From positions 1-12,488 of the forward strand of contig JAEZKN010000465.1 of the NCBI GenBank assembly GCA_023415395.1: a stretch of 12,488 bases of DNA, in the 5' to 3' direction. The notes under the pieces were generated by a model that made no database searches, was not told where the DNA came from, and was given only the letters and a program-made list of their open reading frames with translations. Shown in pieces: positions 1 through 5,229 of the stretch; the stretch's first letter is position 1; every line of letters starts with the position of its first letter. This DNA comes from Actinomycetes bacterium. GTDB lineage: Bacteria; Actinomycetota; Actinomycetes; Propionibacteriales; Nocardioidaceae. The translations under genes and the position numbers were made by a program.

Positions 1-393
1 AACTCGCTGCGCTCCGCGCGCGTCGTCGCCGACGTCGCCGCGACCCTGCCGCCGTCCGAGCGGTGCGTGCGCCAGGCCGACATCCGCCTGCCCGGGCTGC
101 TGATGTCGCTGCGGGAGGACGCCCGCCTGCAGGAGTTCGCCGAGGCCGAGCTCGGTGCCTTGCTCGAGCACGAGGCCCGCCACGGCGGCGGCCTGGTCGA
201 CCTGCTGCGCCAGTTCCTCGCCGTCGGCGGCAACAAGGCCGAGCTGGCCCGCGTCGCCCACCGCAACCGGACCTCGCTCTACCCCGCCCTCCGCCGTCTC
301 GAGGAGCTCGTCGGCCACCCCCTCGACGACCCGTCCTCGCGCCTCTCGCTCGGCGTCGCCCTGCTCGCCTACGACCAGGCCCGCCAGCTGTAA
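1..393 (+). CDS. PucR-type transcriptional regulator, C-terminal fragment (5' end outside window)
   Basis: The reading frame is open from base 1 to the TAA at 391-393, so only the last 130 residues of a longer protein are present. They carry the C-terminal helix-turn-helix typical of PucR/CdaR-family regulators: the segment LRQFLAVGGNKAELARVAHR followed by an RTSLYPALRRLEEL-type recognition region and a PLDDPSSRLSL-type tail. In this family that region binds DNA, while the sensory part lies N-terminal, here off the edge. Target genes and inducer cannot be told from the fragment. The last two codons and the stop (CAG CTG TAA) lie in a sequence shared with the next gene's end, at the left edge of a palindromic repeat, so the native C-terminus may have been altered by that element. 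Confidence 0.85.
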   Translation, partial: NSLRSARVVADVAATLPPSERCVRQADIRLPGLLMSLREDARLQEFAEAELGALLEHEARHGGGLVDLLRQFLAVGGNKAELARVAHRNRTSLYPALRRLEELVGHPLDDPSSRLSLGVALLAYDQARQL

Positions 394-462
394 CGCGGGG
401 TCAGGACCTCTGGTGACCCCGTTCGAAAGGGATCACAGTCGTCCTAACCCCGCGTTACAGCT
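386..462. repeat. Palindromic repeat, copy 1 (REP-like or terminator hairpin)
   Basis: A long imperfect inverted repeat. The outer arms 386-407 and 441-462 are 22 nt each and pair with a single mismatch (C402 opposite A). An inner stem pairs 413-420 with 429-436 (one mismatch) around the 8-nt loop 421-428. The core 391-459 is 69 bp and matches copy 2 (839-907) at 65 of 69 positions; differences are at 402, 420, 425 and 440. The left arm contains the TAA stop of the PucR-type gene. It lies between two genes on the same strand. As RNA it would form a strong hairpin with no U-tract, compatible with a terminator or a REP/REPIN-type dispersed element. Confidence 0.85.
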
Positions 463-487
463 CTCCGTCCGGGCCATACTCAGGCGC

Positions 488-841
488 ATGCCGAGGTTCG
501 CCACCGTCGAGGAGTACCTCGCCGCGCTGGCCCCGGAGCGGCGCGCGGTCCTGAGGGCGGTCGCCGAGCGGGTGACGGCGGTCGTGCCCGAGGCCGAGCC
601 CGTGATCCGCTACGACATGCCGACCTGGCAGGTCGGCGGCCGCTCGCTCGTGCACGTCGCGGCGTGGAAGGAGCACCTCTCGCTCTACCCCGTCCCACCG
701 GCCGGGGACGCCGCGCTCGACGCCGACCTGGCGCCGTACGCCGGCGCCAAGGGCACCCTCAAGCTGCCGTACGCCGAGGTGGACCTGGACCTCGTCGAGC
801 GGGTCGTGCGGCGCCTGGCCGAGGTCCATCGCCAGCTGTAA
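488..841 (+). CDS. DUF1801 (YdhG-like) family protein
   Basis: A 117-residue soluble protein of the DUF1801 fold (YdhG/YjbR-like alpha/beta domain). Family hallmarks visible are the YDMPTW segment at residues 42-47, the VAAWKEHLSLYP strand region around 57-68, and the GTLKLPY...LDLVERVV tail around 89-107. The biochemical function of this family is not established, so none is assigned. The ATG at 488 gives a normal family-length protein; the frame is open further upstream to 155, but that part overlaps the PucR gene out of frame and reads as low-complexity shadow. No strong ribosome binding site precedes the ATG. The gene sits exactly between two copies of a 69-bp palindromic repeat, and its TAA stop (839-841) lies inside the second copy, as the PucR stop lies inside the first. 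Confidence 0.85.
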   Translation: MPRFATVEEYLAALAPERRAVLRAVAERVTAVVPEAEPVIRYDMPTWQVGGRSLVHVAAWKEHLSLYPVPPAGDAALDADLAPYAGAKGTLKLPYAEVDLDLVERVVRRLAEVHRQL

Positions 842-907
842 CGCGGGGTTAGGACCTCTGGTGACCCTGTTCAAAAGGGATCACAGTGGTCCTAACCCCG
901 CGTTACA
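834..907. repeat. Palindromic repeat, copy 2 (REP-like or bidirectional terminator)
   Basis: Outer arms 837-856 (TGTAACGCGGGGTTAGGACC) and 888-907 are perfect 20-bp reverse complements. The inner part repeats the GTGACCCT/GGGATCAC stem of copy 1 around a short loop. The 69-bp core 839-907 has the same orientation as copy 1 and about 94% identity. The nine bases before TAA (CGCCAGCTG) are also shared with copy 1. It lies between the convergent DUF1801 (+) and LysE-type (-) genes, where a bidirectional terminator would be expected; it also supplies the DUF1801 stop codon. Confidence 0.85.
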
Positions 908-921
908 AGCGGCGGCGAGGA

Positions 922-1563
922 CTACTCCGAGGCCGCCATCGTCGCGCCGAGACCGATCATCATGACCCCGCCGGCGACGCCCAGGCGGTCGAGACGGTGC
1001 GGGCGGCGGGCGAACCAGTCGCGCGCCTTGCCGGCGGCCAGGGCCCAGGCTCCGTCGGAGACGACGGCCATGGTGCCGAACACCACGCCGAGCAGGGCGA
1101 GCTGGAGGCCGGCGTGGCCGGCGGGCTCGTTGACGAACTGCGGCAGGAAGGCCACGAAGAACACGATGGTCTTCGGGTTCGTCAGGCCGACGGTGAAGCC
1201 GATGCGCAGCGACCGCGACGCCGGCGCCGGCACCACGTGCGCGCCCTCGACGGCGGCCAGCGCGGCCCGCGCGTCGGCCCGGTGGCGGATCGCCTGGACG
1301 CCGCGCCAGACGACGTACGCCGCCCCGCCGATCTTGAGCACCGTGTAGGCCTGCGTGCTCGCGGCGACGACCGCCCCGAGGCCGACGGCGACGAGCAGCA
1401 CCTGGGTGGTGATGCCCAGTGCGTTGCCGACGACCGAGAGCAGGGCGTCGCGGCGGCCGACGGTGAGGGCGCGGCCGATGGTGAAGAGCAGGCTCGGACC
1501 CGGCACCTGGATGAAGAGGGCGCTCGCCGCGACGAAGGCGAGCCACTGGCTGGTGGTCGGCAC
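922..1563 (-). CDS. LysE/RhtB family amino-acid exporter
   Basis: A polytopic inner-membrane protein of 213 residues when started at the GTG at 1563, the usual LysE/RhtB length. Family signatures: the N-terminal ASALFIQVPGPSLLF segment (PGPS at 21-24), the GNALGITTQ helix around 46-54, a KIGGAAYVVWRG helix around 77-88 and the GLTNPKTIVFFVAFLPQF segment around 126-143. Five to six hydrophobic helices are evident. Members export amino acids or similar metabolites by proton exchange; the substrate here is not predictable. The frame stays open upstream to 1662, but those residues are Arg/Pro-rich and overlap the divergent yibE-like gene, so I reject that start. No Shine-Dalgarno precedes the GTG (the upstream strand is C-rich). 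An ATG at 1570 on this strand is out of frame. Confidence 0.87.
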   Translation of the reverse strand: MPTTSQWLAFVAASALFIQVPGPSLLFTIGRALTVGRRDALLSVVGNALGITTQVLLVAVGLGAVVAASTQAYTVLKIGGAAYVVWRGVQAIRHRADARAALAAVEGAHVVPAPASRSLRIGFTVGLTNPKTIVFFVAFLPQFVNEPAGHAGLQLALLGVVFGTMAVVSDGAWALAAGKARDWFARRPHRLDRLGVAGGVMMIGLGATMAASE

Positions 1564-1574
1564 GAGGACATTGT

Positions 1575-1623
1575 GGGGGGTGGGGGGCGTCGGGCGCGCC
1601 GGGAATCGTCGGGGAGGATGGGG
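1575..1623 (+). other. G-run cluster in the lysE/yibE divergent promoter region (possible G-quadruplex)
   Basis: The 62-bp gap between the divergent LysE-type and YibE-type genes has G runs at 1575-1580, 1582-1587, 1592-1594, 1601-1603, 1611-1614 and 1620-1623. The spacers are 1, 4, 6, 7 and 5 nt, which fits the usual G3+N1-7 quadruplex pattern on the + strand. I see no recognisable -10/-35 pair in the gap. The GGGGAGG at 1611-1617 also serves as the likely ribosome binding site of the yibE-like gene. With this GC content such runs can arise by chance. Confidence 0.4.
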
Positions 1624-1625
1624 CC

Positions 1626-2798
1626 ATGGGGGCTGGACACGCGCACGGCGCGCACCGCGCACACCGGGCCGAGGGTGACGGGTTCGAGGTCGGTCGTGGT
1701 CCCCGGGCGGTCCTGCTGGCCGGCCTCGCGCTGGCCGGTCTCGTCACCCTCGCGGCCGTGGTGTGGCTCTGGCCGAACGGCGCCGAGGTGGACCGGATCA
1801 AGGACGAGGTCGTCTTCGCCGCCCCCGGCGTGACCTTCCCGAACGCCGTGGTGGAGAGCGTCGCCGACGACGGCGTCGTTGCCGTCACCGTGCAGGAGGG
1901 GAAGGGCAAGGGCACCGAGGTCACCGTCACGGTGCCGCCCCAGGTCGTCGACGCCGGGCTCCGCGAGGGCGACGAGGTCAAGCTGCAGCGGACCCCCGGC
2001 CCGACCGCCGCGGACACCAGCTACAGCTACTTCGAGACCGTCCGCTCGACGCCGCTGCTGGTGATGACGCTGGTGTTCGTCGCGCTGGTGCTGCTCGTCG
2101 CGCGCTGGCGCGGGCTCTTCGCCCTGCTGGGCCTGATCTTCAGCGGCGCGGTCATCTGGATCTTCATGCTGCCCGCGCTCCTCACCGGCGCGCCCGCGCT
2201 GGCCGTGGGCCTGGCCGGCTCGGCGCTGATCATGTACGTCGTCCTGTACACGACCCACGGCTTCTCGCTGCGCACCTCGACCGCGCTGGCCGGGACCCTC
2301 GTCGGCGTCCTGGTGACGGCGGCCCTCGGGACGGTCGGCGCCGCGACCACGCGGGCGACCGGCGTCACCGACAACGGCAACATCCTCCAGTCGCTGGTGG
2401 GCGACCTCAGCTTCCAGGGGCTCTTCACCTGCGCGATCGTCATCGCGGGCCTCGGCGTGCTCAACGACGTCACGATCACCCAGTCCTCGTCGGTGTGGGA
2501 GGTCCGCGAGGCGGGCCCGACGCTGAGCCGTCGCCAGGTGTTCGCGAGCGGGATGCGGATCGGCCGCGACCACATCGCGTCGACGATCTACACGATCGTG
2601 TTCGCCTACGCCGGCACCGCGCTGGCCGTGCTGCTCATCCTGCAGCTCTACGGCCTGCCGTTCTCGGTGCTGCTCACCACCGAGGACATCACCGAGGAGA
2701 TCGTGCGCACCCTGGCCAGCAGCATCGGGCTGGTGCTGGCGGTGCCGCTGACGACCGGCATCGCCGCGCTCGTCGTCCCGGGGTCTTCATCAGACTAA
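1626..2798 (+). CDS. YibE/F family membrane protein
   Basis: A 390-residue polytopic membrane protein of the YibE/F family. Order of parts: a short His-containing N-terminus (four His at 5-13), a first transmembrane helix about 28-49, a soluble beta-rich stretch about 55-135, then about seven hydrophobic helices from 143 to 384. The highly characteristic segment GLGVLNDVTITQSSSVWE lies at about 255-272, with an RIGRDHIASTIYT region after it. The family occurs widely in Firmicutes and Actinobacteria, but its transport substrate or role is not established. The ATG at 1626 is preceded by GGGGAGG at 8 nt spacing, which fixes the start. The stop is only 12 bp before psuK, so the two may be co-transcribed, although a possible psuK promoter lies in the junction. 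Confidence 0.88.
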   Translation: MGAGHAHGAHRAHRAEGDGFEVGRGPRAVLLAGLALAGLVTLAAVVWLWPNGAEVDRIKDEVVFAAPGVTFPNAVVESVADDGVVAVTVQEGKGKGTEVTVTVPPQVVDAGLREGDEVKLQRTPGPTAADTSYSYFETVRSTPLLVMTLVFVALVLLVARWRGLFALLGLIFSGAVIWIFMLPALLTGAPALAVGLAGSALIMYVVLYTTHGFSLRTSTALAGTLVGVLVTAALGTVGAATTRATGVTDNGNILQSLVGDLSFQGLFTCAIVIAGLGVLNDVTITQSSSVWEVREAGPTLSRRQVFASGMRIGRDHIASTIYTIVFAYAGTALAVLLILQLYGLPFSVLLTTEDITEEIVRTLASSIGLVLAVPLTTGIAALVVPGSSSD

Positions 2799-2809
2799 GG
2801 TTCCTTTAG
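2795..2809 (+). promoter_or_regulatory. Imperfect inverted repeat ahead of psuK (possible operator and -10)
   Basis: The junction between the yibE-like gene and psuK is AT-rich against a GC-rich background. It reads CTAAGGTTCCTTTAG, an imperfect palindrome with perfect outer CTAA/TTAG arms and a G/C pair inside. The hexamer TAAGGT (2796-2801) fits the actinobacterial -10 pattern TANNNT and lies 9 nt before the ATG at 2811, so a leaderless or near-leaderless start is possible. PsuK itself carries a winged helix, so autoregulation at this site is a reasonable inference. No convincing -35 is seen. The repeat overlaps the stop codon of the upstream gene. Confidence 0.35.
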
Positions 2810-2810
2810 C

Positions 2811-3914
2811 ATGGTCAGCATGAGCCTGACCGACCGCGAGAGCGAGATCGTCGCGCTGCTGCGCCGCGACCCGCTCATCGGCTCGGCCGCGATCGCCGAG
2901 GCGCTCGGCACCACCCGCGCGGCGGTCAACGTGCACCTGTCCAACCTCGGCAAGAAGGGCGTCATCCTCGGCCGCGGCTACGTGCTCAGCGAGCAGCCGT
3001 CGGTCGTCGTCATCGGCGGCGCCAACATGGACGTCAAGGCGCGCAGCAGCGCCGCCGCCGTGCCCGCGACCAGCAACCCCGGCGCCGGCTCGATGGCCGC
3101 CGGCGGCGTCGGTCGCAACATCGCCGAGAACCTCGCCCGCCTCGGCACCCGCACCCACCTCGTCGCCGCCATCGGCAGTGACGGCCTCGGTGACCAGGTG
3201 CTCGCGGCCACCTCGGGGGCGGGCGTCCACGTCGAGCACGTACGCCGCAGCGCGCGGTCGACCGGCACCTACACGGCCGTCCTCGACGCCGACGGCGAGC
3301 TCGTCGTGGCGGTCTCCGACATGGCCGCCACCGACGAGCTGTCCACCGAGCAGGTCAACGCCGCCCGGGACCTCGTCGCGGCCGCCGCCCTGGTCGTCCT
3401 CGACGGCAACCTCGCTCCGGAGACGATCGGCTTCGCCCTCGACCTGGCCTCCGACGCCGGCACCCGCGTCGTGCTCGAGCCGGTCAGCGTCCCGAAGGCC
3501 GCCGCTCGCGCCCACCTGGTCACCGCGGAGCGGCCGATCCACGCGGTCACCCCGAACCGCGACGAGCTCGGGGCGCTCACCGGCCTCCCGGTCCGCACCG
3601 CCCGCCAGGTCGACCGGGCCGCCGCCGCGCTGCACGACCGGGGCGTCGAGCTGGTCTGGGTCCGCCTCGGGGCCGAGGGCTCGCTGCTGAGCACCCGTGA
3701 GGGCACGACCCGCATCGCGGCGCTCCCGGCCGAGGTCGTCGACGTCACCGGCGCTGGCGACGCCATGCTCGCCGGCTTCTGCCACGCGCTGCTCGCCGGC
3801 GCCGGCACGACCGAGGCGGCGGCGTACGGCCACGCGGCGGCCGCCCTCACCATCGCCAGCCCGCACACGGTGCGGCCCGACCTCACCGACCGACTCGTCA
3901 GGAGCCTCCTGTGA
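2811..3914 (+). CDS. psuK: Pseudouridine kinase with N-terminal winged-helix domain
   Basis: A 367-residue PfkB-family kinase predicted to phosphorylate pseudouridine to pseudouridine 5'-phosphate with ATP, the first step of pseudouridine catabolism in the cytosol. Residues about 5-58 form a winged helix (LTDRESEIVALLRRDPL, then AAIAEALGTTRAAVNVHLSN), as in PsuK-type kinases carrying an HTH. The kinase part shows VVIGGANMD at 67-74, GGVGRN at 98-103 (ribokinase-type substrate loop), TPNRDEL at 247-253 and the PfkB signature DVTGAGDAMLAGF at 311-323, whose Asp317 is the expected catalytic base. The pseudouridine assignment rests mainly on the downstream psuG, with which it overlaps by 4 bp. 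The ATG at 2811 is chosen; an in-frame ATG at 2820 is an alternative. It may also act as a DNA-binding autoregulator. Confidence 0.85.
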   Translation: MVSMSLTDRESEIVALLRRDPLIGSAAIAEALGTTRAAVNVHLSNLGKKGVILGRGYVLSEQPSVVVIGGANMDVKARSSAAAVPATSNPGAGSMAAGGVGRNIAENLARLGTRTHLVAAIGSDGLGDQVLAATSGAGVHVEHVRRSARSTGTYTAVLDADGELVVAVSDMAATDELSTEQVNAARDLVAAAALVVLDGNLAPETIGFALDLASDAGTRVVLEPVSVPKAAARAHLVTAERPIHAVTPNRDELGALTGLPVRTARQVDRAAAALHDRGVELVWVRLGAEGSLLSTREGTTRIAALPAEVVDVTGAGDAMLAGFCHALLAGAGTTEAAAYGHAAAALTIASPHTVRPDLTDRLVRSLL

Positions 3915-4849
3915 CCACCCCCCACCCGATGCCCCACGAGATGCTCACCGTCACCGACGAGGTCGCGACCGCGCTCGCCGAGGGCACGCCCGTCGTGGCG
4001 CTGGAGAGCACGATCATCAGCCACGGCATGCCCTACCCGCAGAACGTCGCCATGGCGATCGAGGTCGAGGGCATCATCCGCGAGCACGGCGCGGTGCCGG
4101 CGACGATCGCGGTGCTCGACGGCCGCCCGCGCATCGGCCTCTCGCCCGACGACCTCGAGCTGCTGGCCAGCCACGAGGACGTCGCCAAGGTCAGCGTCCG
4201 CGACCTCCCGGTCGTGATGGCGCGCGGTGCGCACGGCGCCACCACGGTCGCCTCGACCATGCGGCTGGCCGCGCTCGCCGGCATCCGGGTCTTCGTCACC
4301 GGTGGCCTCGGCGGCGTGCACCGCGGCGCCCAGCAGAGCTTCGACGTCTCCGCCGACCTGACCGAGCTCGGCCAGACCGACGTGGCCGTCGTCAGCGCGG
4401 GCGTGAAGTCGATCCTCGACATCGGCCTGACCCTGGAGACCCTCGAGACCCTCGGCGTCCCGGTGGTCGTCGTGGGCAGTGACGAGTTCCCGTCCTTCTA
4501 CTCCCGCTCCAGCGGGCACGCGGCGCCCAACCGGGTCGACTCCGCGGCCGAGATCGCCGCTCTCCTGGAGGCCAAGTGGCGCCTGGGCCTGGGTGGCGGG
4601 GTCGTCGTGGCGAACCCGATCCCGGCCGAGGACGAGATCCCCGCCGACGAGATCGGCGGCATCATCGAGCAGGCGCTGGCCGACATGGACCGGCTCGGCA
4701 TCCACGGCAAGGACGCGACGCCGTACCTCCTCGGCCGGATCGTGGAGATCACCGGGGGCGCCTCGCTCACGGCCAACATCGCGCTGGTGCGGCACAACGC
4801 GCGCCTCGGCGCGGCGGTCGCGCGGGAGCTCGCCCGAACCTCCCGGTGA
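3911..4849 (+). CDS. psuG: Pseudouridine-5'-phosphate glycosidase
   Basis: A 312-residue PsuG/IndA-family enzyme that cleaves the C-glycosidic bond of pseudouridine 5'-phosphate to uracil and ribose 5-phosphate (the reverse reaction is thermodynamically favoured in vitro). Conserved elements: VALESTIISHGMPYPQN at 29-45 with Glu32, AKVSVRDLP with Lys93, VTGGLGGVHRG at 119-129, Asp149 in the DVSADL motif, and SAGVKSILD with Lys166, the position that forms the ribose adduct in the E. coli enzyme. Full length, no missing motif. The GTG start at 3911 overlaps the psuK TGA as GTGA, with AGGAG at 3900-3904 upstream, so the two are translationally coupled. No pseudouridine transporter gene is adjacent in this window. 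Confidence 0.95.
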   Translation: MTTPHPMPHEMLTVTDEVATALAEGTPVVALESTIISHGMPYPQNVAMAIEVEGIIREHGAVPATIAVLDGRPRIGLSPDDLELLASHEDVAKVSVRDLPVVMARGAHGATTVASTMRLAALAGIRVFVTGGLGGVHRGAQQSFDVSADLTELGQTDVAVVSAGVKSILDIGLTLETLETLGVPVVVVGSDEFPSFYSRSSGHAAPNRVDSAAEIAALLEAKWRLGLGGGVVVANPIPAEDEIPADEIGGIIEQALADMDRLGIHGKDATPYLLGRIVEITGGASLTANIALVRHNARLGAAVARELARTSR

Positions 4850-4852
4850 CGC

Positions 4853-4870
4853 CACCGGTCTGGACCGGTG
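4853..4870 (+). terminator. Hairpin after psuG
   Basis: CACCGGT (4853-4859) and ACCGGTG (4864-4870) form a perfect 7-bp stem with a CTGG loop, starting 4 nt after the psuG stop. No T-run follows, which is common for actinobacterial terminator-like hairpins, so termination strength is uncertain. Confidence 0.5.
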
Positions 4871-4904
4871 TATCTGAGGCCTGACCCGGCGCACCTGAAC
4901 CACC

Positions 4905-5036
4905 GTGCAGAAGAGCCAGCAGACCCCGACCCGTCCCCACCGCCGCAACGGCCGGCCCGACCGCGCCGTCAGCCTCGCCCGCTCCGCGCGCGTCGCCCTC
5001 GAGCGCAGCGCCGGCCGGTGCGACCTCCGGGACTGA
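4905..5036 (+). CDS. Small basic hypothetical protein (43 aa)
   Basis: A 43-residue ORF starting at GTG 4905, immediately after an in-frame TGA at 4896, and ending at TGA 5034-5036. The product is rich in Arg and Gln with no transmembrane segment and one Cys near the C-terminus; the second half looks helical (VSLARSARVALERSAGRCDL). I do not recognise it. The argument for coding is codon bias: by hand count nearly all third positions are G or C (about 42 of 43), above what the local base composition would give by chance. No clear Shine-Dalgarno precedes the GTG, so the start is uncertain. It lies in the otherwise empty gap between psuG and the relZ-type gene, 14 bp before a second small ORF. 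Confidence 0.4.
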   Translation: MQKSQQTPTRPHRRNGRPDRAVSLARSARVALERSAGRCDLRD

Positions 5037-5050
5037 CCACGGTGCGGCCG

Positions 5051-5188
5051 ATGAGCGTCAACGCCGTCACCGCGATCTCCGCGGCGCGTGCGTCCGCCCG
5101 GGCCGAGGCGTTCGCCGACGCGCGCCGGCGGGCCGCCCGGGGTGAGCCGGCGCCCCCGAGGGTGGGAGGAGCGCGCCGAACGACGTGA
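5051..5188 (+). CDS. Small Ala/Arg-rich hypothetical protein (45 aa)
   Basis: A 45-residue ORF from ATG 5051 to TGA 5186-5188. The N-terminal 30 residues are Ala/Arg-rich and likely helical (NAVTAISAARASARAEAFAD, then ADARRRAARG); the tail is Pro/Gly/Arg-rich and disordered. Third positions are mostly G/C (about 40 of 45), with the A-ending codons clustered at the very end. No strong ribosome binding site is seen. The stop lies 41 bp before the chosen relZ-type start; a GTG at 5185 would overlap it by 4 bp, but that would give the relZ product a 15-residue extension not expected for the family. I do not recognise this protein. It may be a chance ORF. Confidence 0.35.
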   Translation: MSVNAVTAISAARASARAEAFADARRRAARGEPAPPRVGGARRTT

Positions 5189-5229
5189 CCTCCGCGCGGT
5201 CCTGCGGGTCCCTACGGCAGGCTGGTGGG

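Noticed and set aside
155..487. In-frame upstream extension of the DUF1801 protein, overlapping the PucR gene
   Set aside because: The residues are Ser/Pro/Arg-rich shadow of the PucR frame and the repeat; the family domain starts at ATG 488.
1564..1662. 33-residue N-terminal extension of the LysE-type exporter
   Set aside because: Arg/Pro-rich, overlaps the divergent yibE-like start, and makes the protein longer than the family norm; GTG 1563 begins at the expected first helix.
5185..5229. GTG 5185 as the relZ start, with a 4-bp overlap to the small ORF
   Set aside because: It would add 15 unconserved residues before the first DUF429 strand; GTG 5230 fits the family. GGGAGGAG at 5164-5171 is 13 nt from 5185, so the alternative is not fully excluded.
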